DNA of 64,000 bases from PALSA-505 sp036502085 (GCA_036502085.1 DASXZD010000026.1:1-64000); one strand, 5' to 3'. Shown: positions 24,362 through 34,880, numbered from the stretch's first letter. The notes: generated from the sequence alone by a model not told the origin. Numbers and translations are program-made.

Positions 24362-26572
24362 TCAGCCGCCGGGTGTTTCCGCAGGCGACGGGGGTACCGG
24401 CGGTGCCGCCGGCCCGGGCTGCACGGAGCGGACGAGGATCTGGGCGACGTCGACCACCTCGAGCGAGTCCTTCGCCTCGCCTGAGCTCTTCTTGGCGCGG
24501 ACCGCGTCGCCGAGCATCACCAAGCAGTACGGGCAGCCGGTGGAGATCGTGTCGGGGTCGGTGCCGAGCGCCTCGTCGATGCGCTCGGTGTTGATCCGCT
24601 TGCCGATCCGCTCCTCCATCCACATCCTGGCACCGCCCGCGCCGCAGCAGAAGCCGCGCTCCTTGCACCGGTGCATCTCCTGGGACTGCACGCCGGGGAC
24701 CTGCTCCATGATCTCGCGCGGCGCGGTGAAGATCCGGTTGTGCCGGCCGAGGAAGCACGGGTCGTGGTAGGTGATCTTCTCCTGGACCGGGTGGACCGGC
24801 TTGAGGTTGCCCTCGGCCACCAGCCGGGCCAGCAGTTGCGTGTGGTGGATCACCTCGTAGTTCCCGCCCAGCTGCGGGTACTCGTTGGCGATCGTGTTGA
24901 AGCAGTGCGGGCAGGACGCGACGATCTTGCGCGCGCCCGCTCCGCCTTCCTGGCCGGAAAGACACCCTGCTGCATTCAGCGTCTCGATGTTCTGCTGGGC
25001 CAGCATGCTGAACACGAACTCGTTGCCCATCCGGCGGGCCGGGTCGCCGGTGCAGGCCTCGGCCGGGCCGAGCACGGCGAACGTCACTCCGGCGGTGTGC
25101 AGCAACTGGGCGACGGCCTTGGTCGTCTTGCGCGCCCGGTCCTCCAGCGCGCCCGCGCAGCCCACCCAGAACAGGTACTCGATATCGTCGCCGATCGGCC
25201 CGTCCACGACCGGCACCTCGAAGTCGAGCTCGGTGATCCACTCGGCCCGCTTGGACTCGGCCATCCCCCACGGGTTGCCCTTGTTCTCCAGGTTCTTCAG
25301 CATCGAGGACGCCTCGGCGGGAAACGCGGACTCGATCAGCACCTGGTGCCGGCGCATGCCGGTGATGTGGTCGATGTGCTCGATGTCGACCGGGCATTCC
25401 TCGACGCAGGCCCCGCAGTTGGTGCAGGACCAGAGCACGTCGGGATCGATCACGCCGTTGGCCTCGGCGTCGCCGACCAGCGGCCGCTCGGCCTCGGCCT
25501 TGACCTGGTCGGGCAGCTTGTCCCGCGCCTCGTCGGAGCCGGCCAGGGTGTGCGGTGCCTTGGCGAGCGCGTGATCACGCAGGTCGAGAATGAGCATCTT
25601 GGGCGACAGCGGCTTGTCGGTGGCCCAGGCGGGGCACTGTGACTGGCAGCGCCCGCACTCGGTGCAGGTGGCCATGTCGAGGATGCCCTTCCAGCTGAAG
25701 TCCTCGATCTTGCCCAGGCCGAACACGTCGGTGTCAGGGTCGGCCTCTTCGAAGTCGAGCACCTTGCCGCCGGAGCGCATCGGCTGCAGCCCGCCGAGCC
25801 CGCCCGGCGTGCCGCGCGGCGCGTCAGGGCGCCGCCGGGCGAACAGCACATTGAGCGGGGCGATGCCGATGTGCAGGTGCTTGGAGTGCACTATCAGCAC
25901 CAGGAAGCCCATGATCACCGCGAGCTGAGCCAGGATGCCGAACGTCTCGATCCCCCGGTTGGACGCGCCGAGCGGCGCGAGCCAGTGCCCGGCGATCTGG
26001 GAGGCGAAGGCCCCGTGCTGATAGGGGAAGTCTCCCGTGTTGATCTGCGCGCCGCGGTACAGCAGCAGCGTCGCGACGACACCGAGGATAAGGAAGAGCA
26101 CCAGCCAGGCCGCGCCGTTGTGCGACCCGGCGAACCGGGAACGGCGCCCCTCACGCTTCGGGTCCGCACGGAGCCTGATTATTCCGAACGCGGCAATGCC
26201 GGCCAGGACTGCGACGGCAAAGAGATCCTCGGCGAATCCGATCACCGCCCAGTGCCCGATCCCGGGAATGGCGAACGTCCGGGTGAACAGGTCGCCGTAC
26301 GCCTCGATGATCGTGAGGATCAGGACGATGAAGCCCCAGAAGGTCAGGAAGTGCGCGACGCCGGGCACCGACCACTTCAGCAGCTTGCGCTGGCCGAAGA
26401 CCTCGGTGGCCTGCGACCGGATGTCGCCGCCCGGGTTGCTGCGGACCATCTCGAACCGCTCCGGCGCGGGCTGGCCGCTGCGCGCGAGCCGGTAGAGCCA
26501 CCACACCCGGCGGCCGGCGATCGCGAACGCGGCGGCGGTCAGGACCAGGCCGATGATGATGCGCAGGGCCAC
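24362..26572 (-). CDS. etfD: EtfD-like membrane Fe-S oxidoreductase
   Basis: 736 aa. The N-terminal third has five or six membrane helices of NarI type. A soluble part follows with two [4Fe-4S] motifs (CTECGRCQSQCP near 310 and CTNCGACVEECP near 390) and then two cysteine-rich CCG repeats (SCPHCFNTIANEYPQL; HDPCFLGRHN and GFCCGAGGARMW). This matches mycobacterial Rv0338c (EtfD), which passes electrons from electron transfer flavoprotein, reduced by acyl-CoA dehydrogenases, to the membrane quinone pool during beta-oxidation. GTG 26572 has GGAGG five bases upstream. No etfBA is adjacent, as in mycobacteria. Alternative: another HdrD/GlpC-type oxidoreductase. Confidence 0.82.
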   Translation of the reverse strand: MALRIIIGLVLTAAAFAIAGRRVWWLYRLARSGQPAPERFEMVRSNPGGDIRSQATEVFGQRKLLKWSVPGVAHFLTFWGFIVLILTIIEAYGDLFTRTFAIPGIGHWAVIGFAEDLFAVAVLAGIAAFGIIRLRADPKREGRRSRFAGSHNGAAWLVLFLILGVVATLLLYRGAQINTGDFPYQHGAFASQIAGHWLAPLGASNRGIETFGILAQLAVIMGFLVLIVHSKHLHIGIAPLNVLFARRRPDAPRGTPGGLGGLQPMRSGGKVLDFEEADPDTDVFGLGKIEDFSWKGILDMATCTECGRCQSQCPAWATDKPLSPKMLILDLRDHALAKAPHTLAGSDEARDKLPDQVKAEAERPLVGDAEANGVIDPDVLWSCTNCGACVEECPVDIEHIDHITGMRRHQVLIESAFPAEASSMLKNLENKGNPWGMAESKRAEWITELDFEVPVVDGPIGDDIEYLFWVGCAGALEDRARKTTKAVAQLLHTAGVTFAVLGPAEACTGDPARRMGNEFVFSMLAQQNIETLNAAGCLSGQEGGAGARKIVASCPHCFNTIANEYPQLGGNYEVIHHTQLLARLVAEGNLKPVHPVQEKITYHDPCFLGRHNRIFTAPREIMEQVPGVQSQEMHRCKERGFCCGAGGARMWMEERIGKRINTERIDEALGTDPDTISTGCPYCLVMLGDAVRAKKSSGEAKDSLEVVDVAQILVRSVQPGPAAPPVPPSPAETPGG

Positions 26573-26671
26573 AGCGACCTCCTGTTGGGGGAGCGCACGT
26601 CAGTCAACTTGATCCGCCAGCGTACGCCCGGTGCCAGCGGTGATCCATGCGGCATCCTACCGGCTGGTAAC

Positions 26672-28372
26672 TTATTCCGCCTCACCCGGTGGTTCCCGCG
26701 TGTACCGCGGGGGAGTTCCGTCGCGGGGCCAGTCAGAGTGGAACCGTTCGGAATGCTGCGACTGTAAGCTGGCGGACCGGATGATGACGCCTTGCCAGGC
26801 GGCGAGCGTGATCTCGCCGGCCGGCGGCGCCGGATCCGCGGTGGACAGCAGGACCGTTCCGCCCGGATCGGGGCAGGTCACCCGGTGATCGGAGAAGTTG
26901 CCGAGCACCGTCAGGCGGCCGACCTGGTAGGCCCACAGCCCGCGCGGCGCGGGCAGTGCCCGGTAGCTGGCGATCCGGCCGCCGAGCTCGGCCCGCCGCA
27001 GGCGGATCAGGTCGCGGCAGAAGTGGAGCACAGACCCGGGGTCGTCTCGCTGGCCGGCCACGTTCACGGCGGCGTGGTCATCCAGCGGCAGCCAGGGCGT
27101 CACGTGCTCCGCGGTGAATCCCGCGGTGGGCGTGGCATCCCAGGGCATCGGGGTGCGGGCCCGGTCCCTGCTGCCCTGCCAGCCGTCGTTTCCCTGCCAG
27201 CGCTCGCTCGCGCCGCGCGACATCGCGTCCCGCTGCAGTTCCAGCGGGACGTCGACGTCGGTCATGCCGATCTCGTCCCCGTTGTAGAGGACCGTGGCAC
27301 CAGGCAGCGTCGCCAGCACGAGCAGGGCCAGCCGGATCTTCCGCTCGTCCCCGCCGCACCAGCGGCTCGCGAACCTTCCGACGTCGTGGTTGGACGCCAT
27401 CCACACCGGGCAGGCGCCGGCCGGGAGCCGGGCCAGCGTCTGCGCGACGATGCCGGACAGTTCCGGCGCGGTCAGCGCGGCGAACACGAACGGGAAGTTG
27501 AAGGCCAGCTGGAGTTCGTCGTCGTGGCCGTAGAAGCTGGCCAGCTGGTCCAGGTCTCCGGTCCAGGTCTCGCCGAGCAGCAGCCGCTCGTCCGGGTAGC
27601 CGGCCGCGATCCGCCGCCAGTCCCGGTAGACGGCGTGCGTCTGCGGCCGGTTCGCGTTGTAGACCGGCTGCTGGCCGAAACCGCCGGCCAGCGGGCCTGC
27701 CGCGGTCGCCGGCGGGTTGTCGCGCAGTTGCGCGTCCTTGTAGAGGCCGTGCGCGACGTCGATCCGGAAGCCGGCCACGCCCCGGTCCAGCCAGAACCGC
27801 AGCGTCTGCGCGAAGGCTTCGTGCACCGCCGGCTGCCACCAGTTCAGGTCCGGCTGGCTGGGCAGGAAGTTGTGCAGGTAGTACTGCCCGGTCGGCTCGT
27901 GCCAGGCCCAGGCGCTGGCGCCGGTGGCGTCCAGCCAGTTGTTCGGCGGCTCGCCGCCGGGCCGCGGGTCGGCCCATACGTAGAAGTCGCGGTGCGCGGC
28001 GCCGCGGCCCGACAGCGCGTCGACGAACCAGGGATGCGCCGAGCTGGTGTGGTTGGGTACCAGGTCGAGCAGCACCCGCAGGCCGCGCTGCCCCGCTTCG
28101 GCGATCAGCCGGTCCATGTCGTCGATCGTGCCGAGCTCGGGGTGGACGCCGAGGTAATCGCAAACGTCGTAGCCCCAGTCATCGTCGGGCGACGGCATCG
28201 TGGGCGATAGCCAGAGCCCGTCGACACCCAGCCAGGACAGGTAGTCGAGCCCGGCGATGATGCCGCCGAGGTCGCCGTATCCATCACCGTTGGTGTCGCG
28301 CCACGACCGCACGTACACCTGGTAGAGCACCGCTCCCTGCCACCAGCGGCGCTGGCCGGCGTTGCTGTTCAT
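26672..28372 (-). CDS. GH13 alpha-glucosidase / oligo-1,6-glucosidase-like
   Basis: 566 aa. The (beta/alpha)8 catalytic domain carries the GH13 triad: nucleophile Asp205 (GFRIDVAH), acid/base Glu268 (LLGETW) and Asp330 (ASNHD). LDLVPNHTS is region I, and a small C-terminal beta domain follows. The last 35 residues are charged and unlike the family. ATG 28372 is preceded by GGAG five bases upstream. These cytosolic enzymes hydrolyse alpha-glucosides such as maltose, isomaltose or trehalose-derived oligosaccharides. The trehalose-type importer about 2 kb away makes a role in using imported alpha-glucosides plausible but not shown. A trehalose synthase is unlikely from length and lack of an added domain. 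Confidence 0.85.
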   Translation of the reverse strand: MNSNAGQRRWWQGAVLYQVYVRSWRDTNGDGYGDLGGIIAGLDYLSWLGVDGLWLSPTMPSPDDDWGYDVCDYLGVHPELGTIDDMDRLIAEAGQRGLRVLLDLVPNHTSSAHPWFVDALSGRGAAHRDFYVWADPRPGGEPPNNWLDATGASAWAWHEPTGQYYLHNFLPSQPDLNWWQPAVHEAFAQTLRFWLDRGVAGFRIDVAHGLYKDAQLRDNPPATAAGPLAGGFGQQPVYNANRPQTHAVYRDWRRIAAGYPDERLLLGETWTGDLDQLASFYGHDDELQLAFNFPFVFAALTAPELSGIVAQTLARLPAGACPVWMASNHDVGRFASRWCGGDERKIRLALLVLATLPGATVLYNGDEIGMTDVDVPLELQRDAMSRGASERWQGNDGWQGSRDRARTPMPWDATPTAGFTAEHVTPWLPLDDHAAVNVAGQRDDPGSVLHFCRDLIRLRRAELGGRIASYRALPAPRGLWAYQVGRLTVLGNFSDHRVTCPDPGGTVLLSTADPAPPAGEITLAAWQGVIIRSASLQSQHSERFHSDWPRDGTPPRYTREPPGEAE

Positions 28373-28439
28373 TGGTCTCCTGATCGGTTGCGGCTGGCCC
28401 GCCTTGAACTGACCCTGACGGGCACTGACAATAGATGGC

Positions 28440-28835
28440 GTGAACCCGGTTGCTGAACTGGTGATCGCCATCCTGCTGCCCACGGCGGCGGGATACGCCA
28501 TCATCTACTGGGTCCGCGGCCTCCGCTGGTCTTCGGAGCGGTGGAACGCCCGGCGGTACCGCCGCGTTCCGGCTGAGCCGATCGAACGGCTGGGGGCTAA
28601 CCTGCGCCGGCTGCGGGCGGAGCTGGACGCGACCGAGACCCGGTCCGGCGTTCCGGCCAAGAACGTGCGGCTGAAGGCGCTGCGGGGAGCATACGTCGAG
28701 GAGCTGTCGGCGGCCTGCGCGCGGCTGGATGTCCCCCCGCCGCCTGGCGGCGACCGCGCCCCGCAGGCGGAGATCTACCGGGTGGAGGCGGCGCTGCGGC
28801 AGCGCGGCCTGGATGTGCGGGCGGTGGGCATCTGA
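28440..28835 (+). CDS. small single-span membrane protein of unknown function
   Basis: 131 aa from GTG 28440. The first 25 residues form one hydrophobic span (ELVIAILLPTAAGYAIIYW). The rest is cytoplasmic, Arg-rich and helical (LRRLRAELDATE; AYVEELSAACARL), with probable coiled-coil character. I do not recognise the family. It lies 42 bp before the metallophosphoesterase gene and divergent from the glucosidase, so it probably heads the small cluster with the next two genes. Confidence 0.6.
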   Translation: MNPVAELVIAILLPTAAGYAIIYWVRGLRWSSERWNARRYRRVPAEPIERLGANLRRLRAELDATETRSGVPAKNVRLKALRGAYVEELSAACARLDVPPPPGGDRAPQAEIYRVEAALRQRGLDVRAVGI

Positions 28836-28877
28836 TGAGCCGGGGGCGGCGGCGGCATCCGCGCGTACGATCGGGGT

Positions 28878-29570
28878 GTGGTCTGCGTGCTCGCCGTCTC
28901 CGACGTGGTCGATGAGGGGCTGTACGCCGACCTGGGCCCGGTGCGCGCCGCCGAGCTGATCGTGGCCTGCGGTGACCTGCCGTTCGAGTACCTGGGCTAC
29001 CTGATGAACGGGCTGGATGTGCCGCTGGTGTTCGTTCCCGGCAATCACGACCCCGACCTGTCCGGGTACCGCTGCGCGCGCAATGGCCTGATCCTGCGCG
29101 CCGGGCTGCCGGCCAGCCCGCCGTGGCCTGACGGCGCGGTCAACGCCGACGGCCGGATCGTGGACGCGGCCGGCCTGCGGCTGGCCGGGCTGGGCGGCTG
29201 CCGCCGGTACGGCAGCGGGCCGAACCAGTACAGCGACCGGCAGCTGGCCCGCCGGGCCCTGGCGCTGCGCCGCCGGGCGGCCTGGCTGCGGCTGCGCGGC
29301 GGGCGGCGGGTCGACATCCTCCTGACGCACGCTCCGCCGCTCGGCATCGGGGACGGCACCGATCCGCCGCACCGGGGGGTGGCCGCCCTGCACGGGCTGG
29401 TCGCCGCGATGGCGCCGGACGTTCTGCTGCACGGGCACGTGCTGCGCCATGACGCCGGACCTGGCGGCCCTGGCGGCCGGCTGGGCCGGACGGCGGTGCG
29501 CAACGTCATCGGCCGGCATCTGCTGGACATCCGGCCGGACGGGCACGCTGGGGAACGCCATGCCCGCTGA
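28878..29570 (+). CDS. calcineurin-like metallophosphoesterase
   Basis: 230 aa with metallophosphoesterase blocks: VACGDLPFEYL (GD motif), VPGNHDP (GNHD), LLTHAPP (H) and HGHVLRHD. The opening metal motif normally reads DxH; here it is SDVVDEG, so one metal ligand is missing or supplied differently, and the last GHxH is GHVL. The enzyme may bind metal poorly or have changed specificity. GTG 28878 follows TACGAT (28866-28871) by six bases, a leaderless arrangement. The stop overlaps the next gene's start by 11 bp, implying coupled translation. Confidence 0.72.
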   Translation: MVCVLAVSDVVDEGLYADLGPVRAAELIVACGDLPFEYLGYLMNGLDVPLVFVPGNHDPDLSGYRCARNGLILRAGLPASPPWPDGAVNADGRIVDAAGLRLAGLGGCRRYGSGPNQYSDRQLARRALALRRRAAWLRLRGGRRVDILLTHAPPLGIGDGTDPPHRGVAALHGLVAAMAPDVLLHGHVLRHDAGPGGPGGRLGRTAVRNVIGRHLLDIRPDGHAGERHAR

Positions 29571-30402
29571 GACCGGGTTCCCCCGCGCGGACGTGGAGAA
29601 CGATTTCCTTCGCGCCCGGCGGCGGCAGGTGCTGGCCCGGCTGGCGCACCGGCTGCGCCGTGAGCCCGATGATGTCAACCTGATCCTGCCGTTCGACGAG
29701 GTGATCGATGCCCTCGGCCGGCAGGGCGAGCGGTCGCTCGGCCTGCGGACGATCCGGCTCGACGAGGTGGTCGGCACCGTCGACTCCCGCCGCGACTTCG
29801 ACCGGCGCTTCCGGCCGACCTCCGGCCGGGTGCGGGAGCGGTGGGAGCGGCTGGCCCTGGCGCAGCGGCGCGGCGAGCCGATCCCGCCGATCGACGTGTA
29901 CCTGGCCGGCGGCATGTACTTCGTCAAGGACGGTCATCATCGTGTCTCGATCGCGCTGGCGACCGGCCAGAAGACGATCGACGCCTACGTCACCGAGGTG
30001 ATGACCACGATGCCGGGCCGCGGCGTCCGCAACCGGGCCGACCTGCTGGTGAAGAACTACGAGCGGCTGTTCCGCGCCCGGGTGCCGCTGCCCGAGCAGG
30101 CGTACGCCAAGATCACCTTCTCCAGCCCGTGGTCGTTCGCGGAGCTCGGCGGCGCTGTCGAGGCCTGGGGCTTCCGGTGCATGCAGGACGAGGGCCGGTT
30201 CCTCGATCGCGCCGAGGTCGCGCGCCGCTGGTTTGCCGAGGAGTACCGCCCGGTCGTGCGCATGCTGCGCGCCGCCGACCTGATCGGCAACCGCACGGAG
30301 GCCGAGGCCTACCAGCGGGTGGCCCGCGAGCGGTACCGCCTCATCCGCACTCACGAATGGAGCGACGAGGTCGTCGAGCGGCTGCGCCGGGAGATCAGGT
30401 AG
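29560..30402 (+). CDS. ParB/sulfiredoxin-fold (DGHHR) protein
   Basis: 280 aa from ATG 29560, preceded by GGGGAA and overlapping the phosphoesterase gene. The central KDGHHRVSIALATG (about residues 125-138) is the signature of the ParB/Srx fold, whose members bind nucleotides or act as CTPases or nucleases. No helix-turn-helix of true ParB is evident. The protein is rich in Arg and charged helices and likely soluble. The overlapping gene arrangement suggests a functional pair with the phosphoesterase. It is often annotated as chromosome partitioning protein, but without HTH or parS context that label should be avoided. Confidence 0.65.
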   Translation: MPAETGFPRADVENDFLRARRRQVLARLAHRLRREPDDVNLILPFDEVIDALGRQGERSLGLRTIRLDEVVGTVDSRRDFDRRFRPTSGRVRERWERLALAQRRGEPIPPIDVYLAGGMYFVKDGHHRVSIALATGQKTIDAYVTEVMTTMPGRGVRNRADLLVKNYERLFRARVPLPEQAYAKITFSSPWSFAELGGAVEAWGFRCMQDEGRFLDRAEVARRWFAEEYRPVVRMLRAADLIGNRTEAEAYQRVARERYRLIRTHEWSDEVVERLRREIR

Positions 30403-30410
30403 CGGCCTGA

Positions 30411-30438
30411 CTCGGCCTGATCTCGGCCTGATCTCGGC

Positions 30439-30441
<3 letters not shown>
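30411..30441. repeat. 11-bp direct repeat between convergent genes
   Basis: CTCGGCCTGAT occurs at 30411-30421 and 30422-30432, with a third partial copy at 30433-30441 that includes the sugC stop (CTA). The 36-bp gap between the ParB-fold gene and sugC consists almost wholly of this repeat. Confidence 0.75.
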
Positions 30442-31629
<1,188 letters not shown>

Positions 31630-31661
31630 TGCTATTTCTCCTTAGCCCGAGTGCGCTGCCG

Positions 31662-32501
31662 CTAGCCCTTGACCGCGCCGGAGGTGAGGCCGGCGACGAT
31701 CCTGCGCTGGAAGAACACGACGAAGATGATGATCGGGATGGTGATGACCACGGCGGCGGCCGAGATCGGGCCGGTGGGCACCGAGAACTGGGAACTGCCG
31801 CTGAAGTAGGCGATCGAGGCCGGCGCCGTCCGGGAGGCGGTCGTCGAGGTAAACGAGATCGCGAACAGGAACTCGTTCCAGCAGAACATGAAGACCAGGA
31901 TCGCCGTGGTCACCATGCCCGGCGCGGCGAGCGGGGCGATGACCTTCATGAACGCCTGGAACGGCGTGGCGCCGTCCATCTTGGCGGCCTTCTCCAGTTC
32001 CCAGGGGATCTCACGGAAGAACGCCGACAGCGTGTAGATGCCGAGCGGCAGCCCGAAGGCCACGTAAGGGATGATGAGGCCTGGCCAGGTGTTGAACAGG
32101 CCCAGCGAGCGCTCGATGTTGAACATCGGCGTGACCAGCGCGATGGCCGGGAACATCGCGATCAGCAGCGACATCCCGATCAGTACTTGCTTGCCTGGGA
32201 AGCGGAGCCGCGCGACCGCGTACGCGGCCATCGAGGCGAACACGACAGCGATGAGCGTCGAGATGAGCCCGATGCCGATCGAATTGATCAGCGGCTGGAT
32301 GAACTGCGAGGTGTTCAGGATCTGGGTGTAGTTCCCCCAGGTCCAATTGTGCGGCCACAACGACGGGTCGAGGATCGCCGCGGGCGTCTTGAAGGACAGG
32401 GAGGCCAGCCAGAGCACCGGGATGAGCGCGAGCGCGATGACGACGAAGTTGGCCGTCGTCCAGCCGACTTTCTGCCGGGGCGTAGTGGTAACAGCAGCCA
32501 T
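31662..32501 (-). CDS. sugB: trehalose ABC transporter permease SugB-like
   Basis: 279-aa MalG-type inner-membrane permease with six predicted spans and the EAA coupling motif ELEKAAKMDGATPFQAFMKVIAPLAAPG that contacts the ATPase. The start ATG 32501 lies seven bases after the sugA stop, and the sugC start follows 32 bp after its own stop, so the genes are cotranscribed. The N-terminal ATTTPRQKVGW arm is short. Specificity follows from the binding protein in the operon. Confidence 0.87.
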   Translation of the reverse strand: MAAVTTTPRQKVGWTTANFVVIALALIPVLWLASLSFKTPAAILDPSLWPHNWTWGNYTQILNTSQFIQPLINSIGIGLISTLIAVVFASMAAYAVARLRFPGKQVLIGMSLLIAMFPAIALVTPMFNIERSLGLFNTWPGLIIPYVAFGLPLGIYTLSAFFREIPWELEKAAKMDGATPFQAFMKVIAPLAAPGMVTTAILVFMFCWNEFLFAISFTSTTASRTAPASIAYFSGSSQFSVPTGPISAAAVVITIPIIIFVVFFQRRIVAGLTSGAVKG

Positions 32502-32508
32502 CAGCGGG

Positions 32509-33456
32509 TCACCTCTTTCCGATGTCCGCGCCGGGGGCCGCGGTGCCGAAGAGCCTGATGAACACGAAGGCGATGATCGCCACGCAGATGAAGATCAGGA
32601 TCGAGATCGTCGAGCCGATGCCCAGGTTCAGCGCATTGAACAGGTTGTCGTAGCCGAGAATCGAGACCGACCCGGTGTTGTTCGTCCCGCCGGTCAGGAT
32701 GTAGATGTTGTCGAAGATCCGGAACGAGTCCAGCGTGCGGAACAGCAGGGCGACCAGGATGGCCGGCTTCATCAGCGGCAGCGTGATCTTGGTGAAGCGC
32801 TGCCAGGCGGTGGCGCCGTCCACCCTCGCCGCCTTCTGCAGATCCTCCGATACCAGCGACAGCCCGGCCAGCAGCAGCAGGCCCATGAACGGCGTGGTCT
32901 TCCAGATCTCCGCCAGGATGATGACGGCTATGGCCTTGTATTCCGTGGTCAGCGGCGCGTTGCTGTTGAACAGCGCGGACAGGTAGCCCTGGCCCGGTGT
33001 CCAGGCGTACTGCCAGCCGTAGGCGGCGGCTACCGTCACGATCCCGTACGGGATGAGGGCGGCGGTGCGGACCGTGCCCCGGCCGAACAGCGTCCGGTGC
33101 ATCAGCAGAGCCAGCAGCATGCCCAGTACCAGCGAGATGGCCACCGAGAAGACCGTGATGATCGCGGTTACCTTCAGCGCCTGCCACCAGTACGGGGAGC
33201 TGAGCACCGCACCGTAGTTGCTGAGACCGATGAACTTGACGGCCTGCGGGAGCTCCAGGTTGTAGCGCTCCAGCGACAGGTAGATGGCGTACCCGACCGG
33301 GTAGGCGGTCACCGCGATCATGACGATGACGGCGGGCGCGCACAGGAGCCAGCCGAGCCTGCGCTCGGCCCTCGCACCTTCCGACAGCGGCGCCTTGCCC
33401 TTCTTCTTCGCCGGCGCGGGTGCGTCGGTGGTAGTGATCTCGGCGCTGGTACTCAT
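32509..33456 (-). CDS. sugA: trehalose ABC transporter permease SugA-like
   Basis: 315-aa MalF-type permease without the large periplasmic insertion found in E. coli MalF. It has an N-terminal Lys/Ala-rich cytoplasmic arm, about six membrane spans, and the EAA loop VSEDLQKAARVDGATAWQRFTKITLPLMKP. A strong AGGGAAGGAAGGGG-type ribosome binding site precedes ATG 33456. It pairs with SugB to form the channel. The gene order binding protein, SugA, SugB, SugC equals the mycobacterial locus. Confidence 0.87.
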   Translation of the reverse strand: MSTSAEITTTDAPAPAKKKGKAPLSEGARAERRLGWLLCAPAVIVMIAVTAYPVGYAIYLSLERYNLELPQAVKFIGLSNYGAVLSSPYWWQALKVTAIITVFSVAISLVLGMLLALLMHRTLFGRGTVRTAALIPYGIVTVAAAYGWQYAWTPGQGYLSALFNSNAPLTTEYKAIAVIILAEIWKTTPFMGLLLLAGLSLVSEDLQKAARVDGATAWQRFTKITLPLMKPAILVALLFRTLDSFRIFDNIYILTGGTNNTGSVSILGYDNLFNALNLGIGSTISILIFICVAIIAFVFIRLFGTAAPGADIGKR

Positions 33457-33520
33457 CGGCCCCTTCCTTCCCTCGCGGCCCGACTGTCGCCTGCAGCCCC
33501 GTCTCCTGACGGCCGGCGGC

Positions 33521-34846
33521 TCACGGGATCAGGCCCTTCGATTGCAGGGCCTTGTTGAGCTGGCTGATCATCGAGTTCTCGGTGTCCGTCGGGCTGATGC
33601 CGGCCGCCGGCGAGACCAGGTGCGAGATGTCGATGGACACGACCTGGTAGACGGGCGTCTTCGGCCTGACGCTCGCGTTCTGGAGCGCCTTGAGGATGTC
33701 GGCGTGGAACGGGTAATTGGCGAATATCGCCGGGTCGTTGTAGAGGCTGGAGATCGTGGGCGGCACACCGCCGAGGTTGGCGTTGATGATCTGGTTCTGC
33801 TTGTCGCGCAGGCACAGCGCGGCCTGGAAGGCGAGCGCCTTGTGCCGGGAGTACGCGCTGACCGCCAGGTCGGTGCCGCCGATCGTCACCTTGGCCGGCG
33901 TGCCGGCGGTGACCTCCGGGTAGAGCGCCCACTTGAAGGACTTGAACAGCTTCGGGTTGTCGGTCTTCATGCCCGGATACACGAACGGGTAGTTCAGCTC
34001 GAAGGCAGCCTGACCGGCCTCCATGGCGAGCCGGTTCTCGTTCTCCATCTGGACGTCCAGCGACGGGTCCGTCCACGGCCCGGAGGCCAGCTGCTTCATG
34101 ATCGCCAGGGCCTTGCGGGTGGGCGCGCCGAGCGTCACCTTGGTCGCGCTGGGATTGAGGACGGTGCCGCCCGCGCTGGCCACCATGGTGTTGAACCAGA
34201 CCGTGGCGCCCTCGTACTGCGCGCCCTGGATCTCGATGAGATGCGGCTTGCCCGCCTTGGCCAGCTGCCCCGCGTCGGCGAACATCTGGGCCCAGGTCGT
34301 GGGCGGCGTCTTCACCAGGTCGGAGCGGTACCACAGCAGCTGCGTGTTGCTGTTGTCCGGCACCGCGTACAGCCTGCCCTTCCAGAGCGCGGTGTCCAGG
34401 GCCGGCCCGAGCGTGCCGGCCTCGGCCTGCGCCTTGTCCGTGCCGGTCCACGGCTCGACGAAGCCGGCCTGGGCGAACTCGGCCTCCCAGGTGACGTCGA
34501 GACCGAGGATGTCCATGGAGGAGTCGTGCGCAGCCAGCCGGCGGACCATCTGCTGCCGCTGGCCGTCGGCGGCTTGCGGCAGCTTCTGGTAGGAGATCGT
34601 GTACTTGCCGTGGCTCTGCGCGTTGCAGTTGTTGATGCCGTCCTGGGTGGCGGGCGAGCTGTCCGGATAGAAGTAGAAGTTCAGCGTGACCGGCCCGGTG
34701 GAGGCGCCGGCCGTGCCGCAGGCGGCGAGCGCCGAGCCGGTCAGCGCGGCCACGGCCAGCCCGACGACCGGGCGCCAGGCCGCGCGGCGCGGACGTCCCC
34801 TGGCCCGACGCTGCGATGTGCTGCGTAGTCGGCCGCTACTGCTCAT
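33521..34846 (-). CDS. lpqY: LpqY-like trehalose-binding lipoprotein
   Basis: 441-aa solute-binding lipoprotein: an Arg-rich N-region, hydrophobic core, and lipobox ALAAC with Cys43. From memory of mycobacterial LpqY, many blocks match: MDILGLDVTWEAEFAQAGF, TNTQLLWYR-like SNTQLLWYRSDLV, AKVTIGGTDLAV, LYNDPAIFANYPFHADI and VRPKTPVYQ. LpqY delivers trehalose to SugABC for recycling. The segment that holds an aromatic ligand contact (NWPF in M. tuberculosis) reads NYPF here, which could alter affinity. ATG 34846 has GGAGG four bases upstream. The LacI gene ends 34 bp before it, so the operator upstream of lacI likely controls the whole operon. Confidence 0.85.
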   Translation of the reverse strand: MSSSGRLRSTSQRRARGRPRRAAWRPVVGLAVAALTGSALAACGTAGASTGPVTLNFYFYPDSSPATQDGINNCNAQSHGKYTISYQKLPQAADGQRQQMVRRLAAHDSSMDILGLDVTWEAEFAQAGFVEPWTGTDKAQAEAGTLGPALDTALWKGRLYAVPDNSNTQLLWYRSDLVKTPPTTWAQMFADAGQLAKAGKPHLIEIQGAQYEGATVWFNTMVASAGGTVLNPSATKVTLGAPTRKALAIMKQLASGPWTDPSLDVQMENENRLAMEAGQAAFELNYPFVYPGMKTDNPKLFKSFKWALYPEVTAGTPAKVTIGGTDLAVSAYSRHKALAFQAALCLRDKQNQIINANLGGVPPTISSLYNDPAIFANYPFHADILKALQNASVRPKTPVYQVVSIDISHLVSPAAGISPTDTENSMISQLNKALQSKGLIP

Positions 34847-34880
34847 CGTTCCTCCAGGGCGTTGTCGTCCCGCTTGGCAC

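Noticed and set aside
29560..30402. Chromosome partition protein ParB with parS sites
   Set aside because: The DGHHR fold motif is present, but there is no HTH domain, no parA neighbour and no parS-like palindrome.
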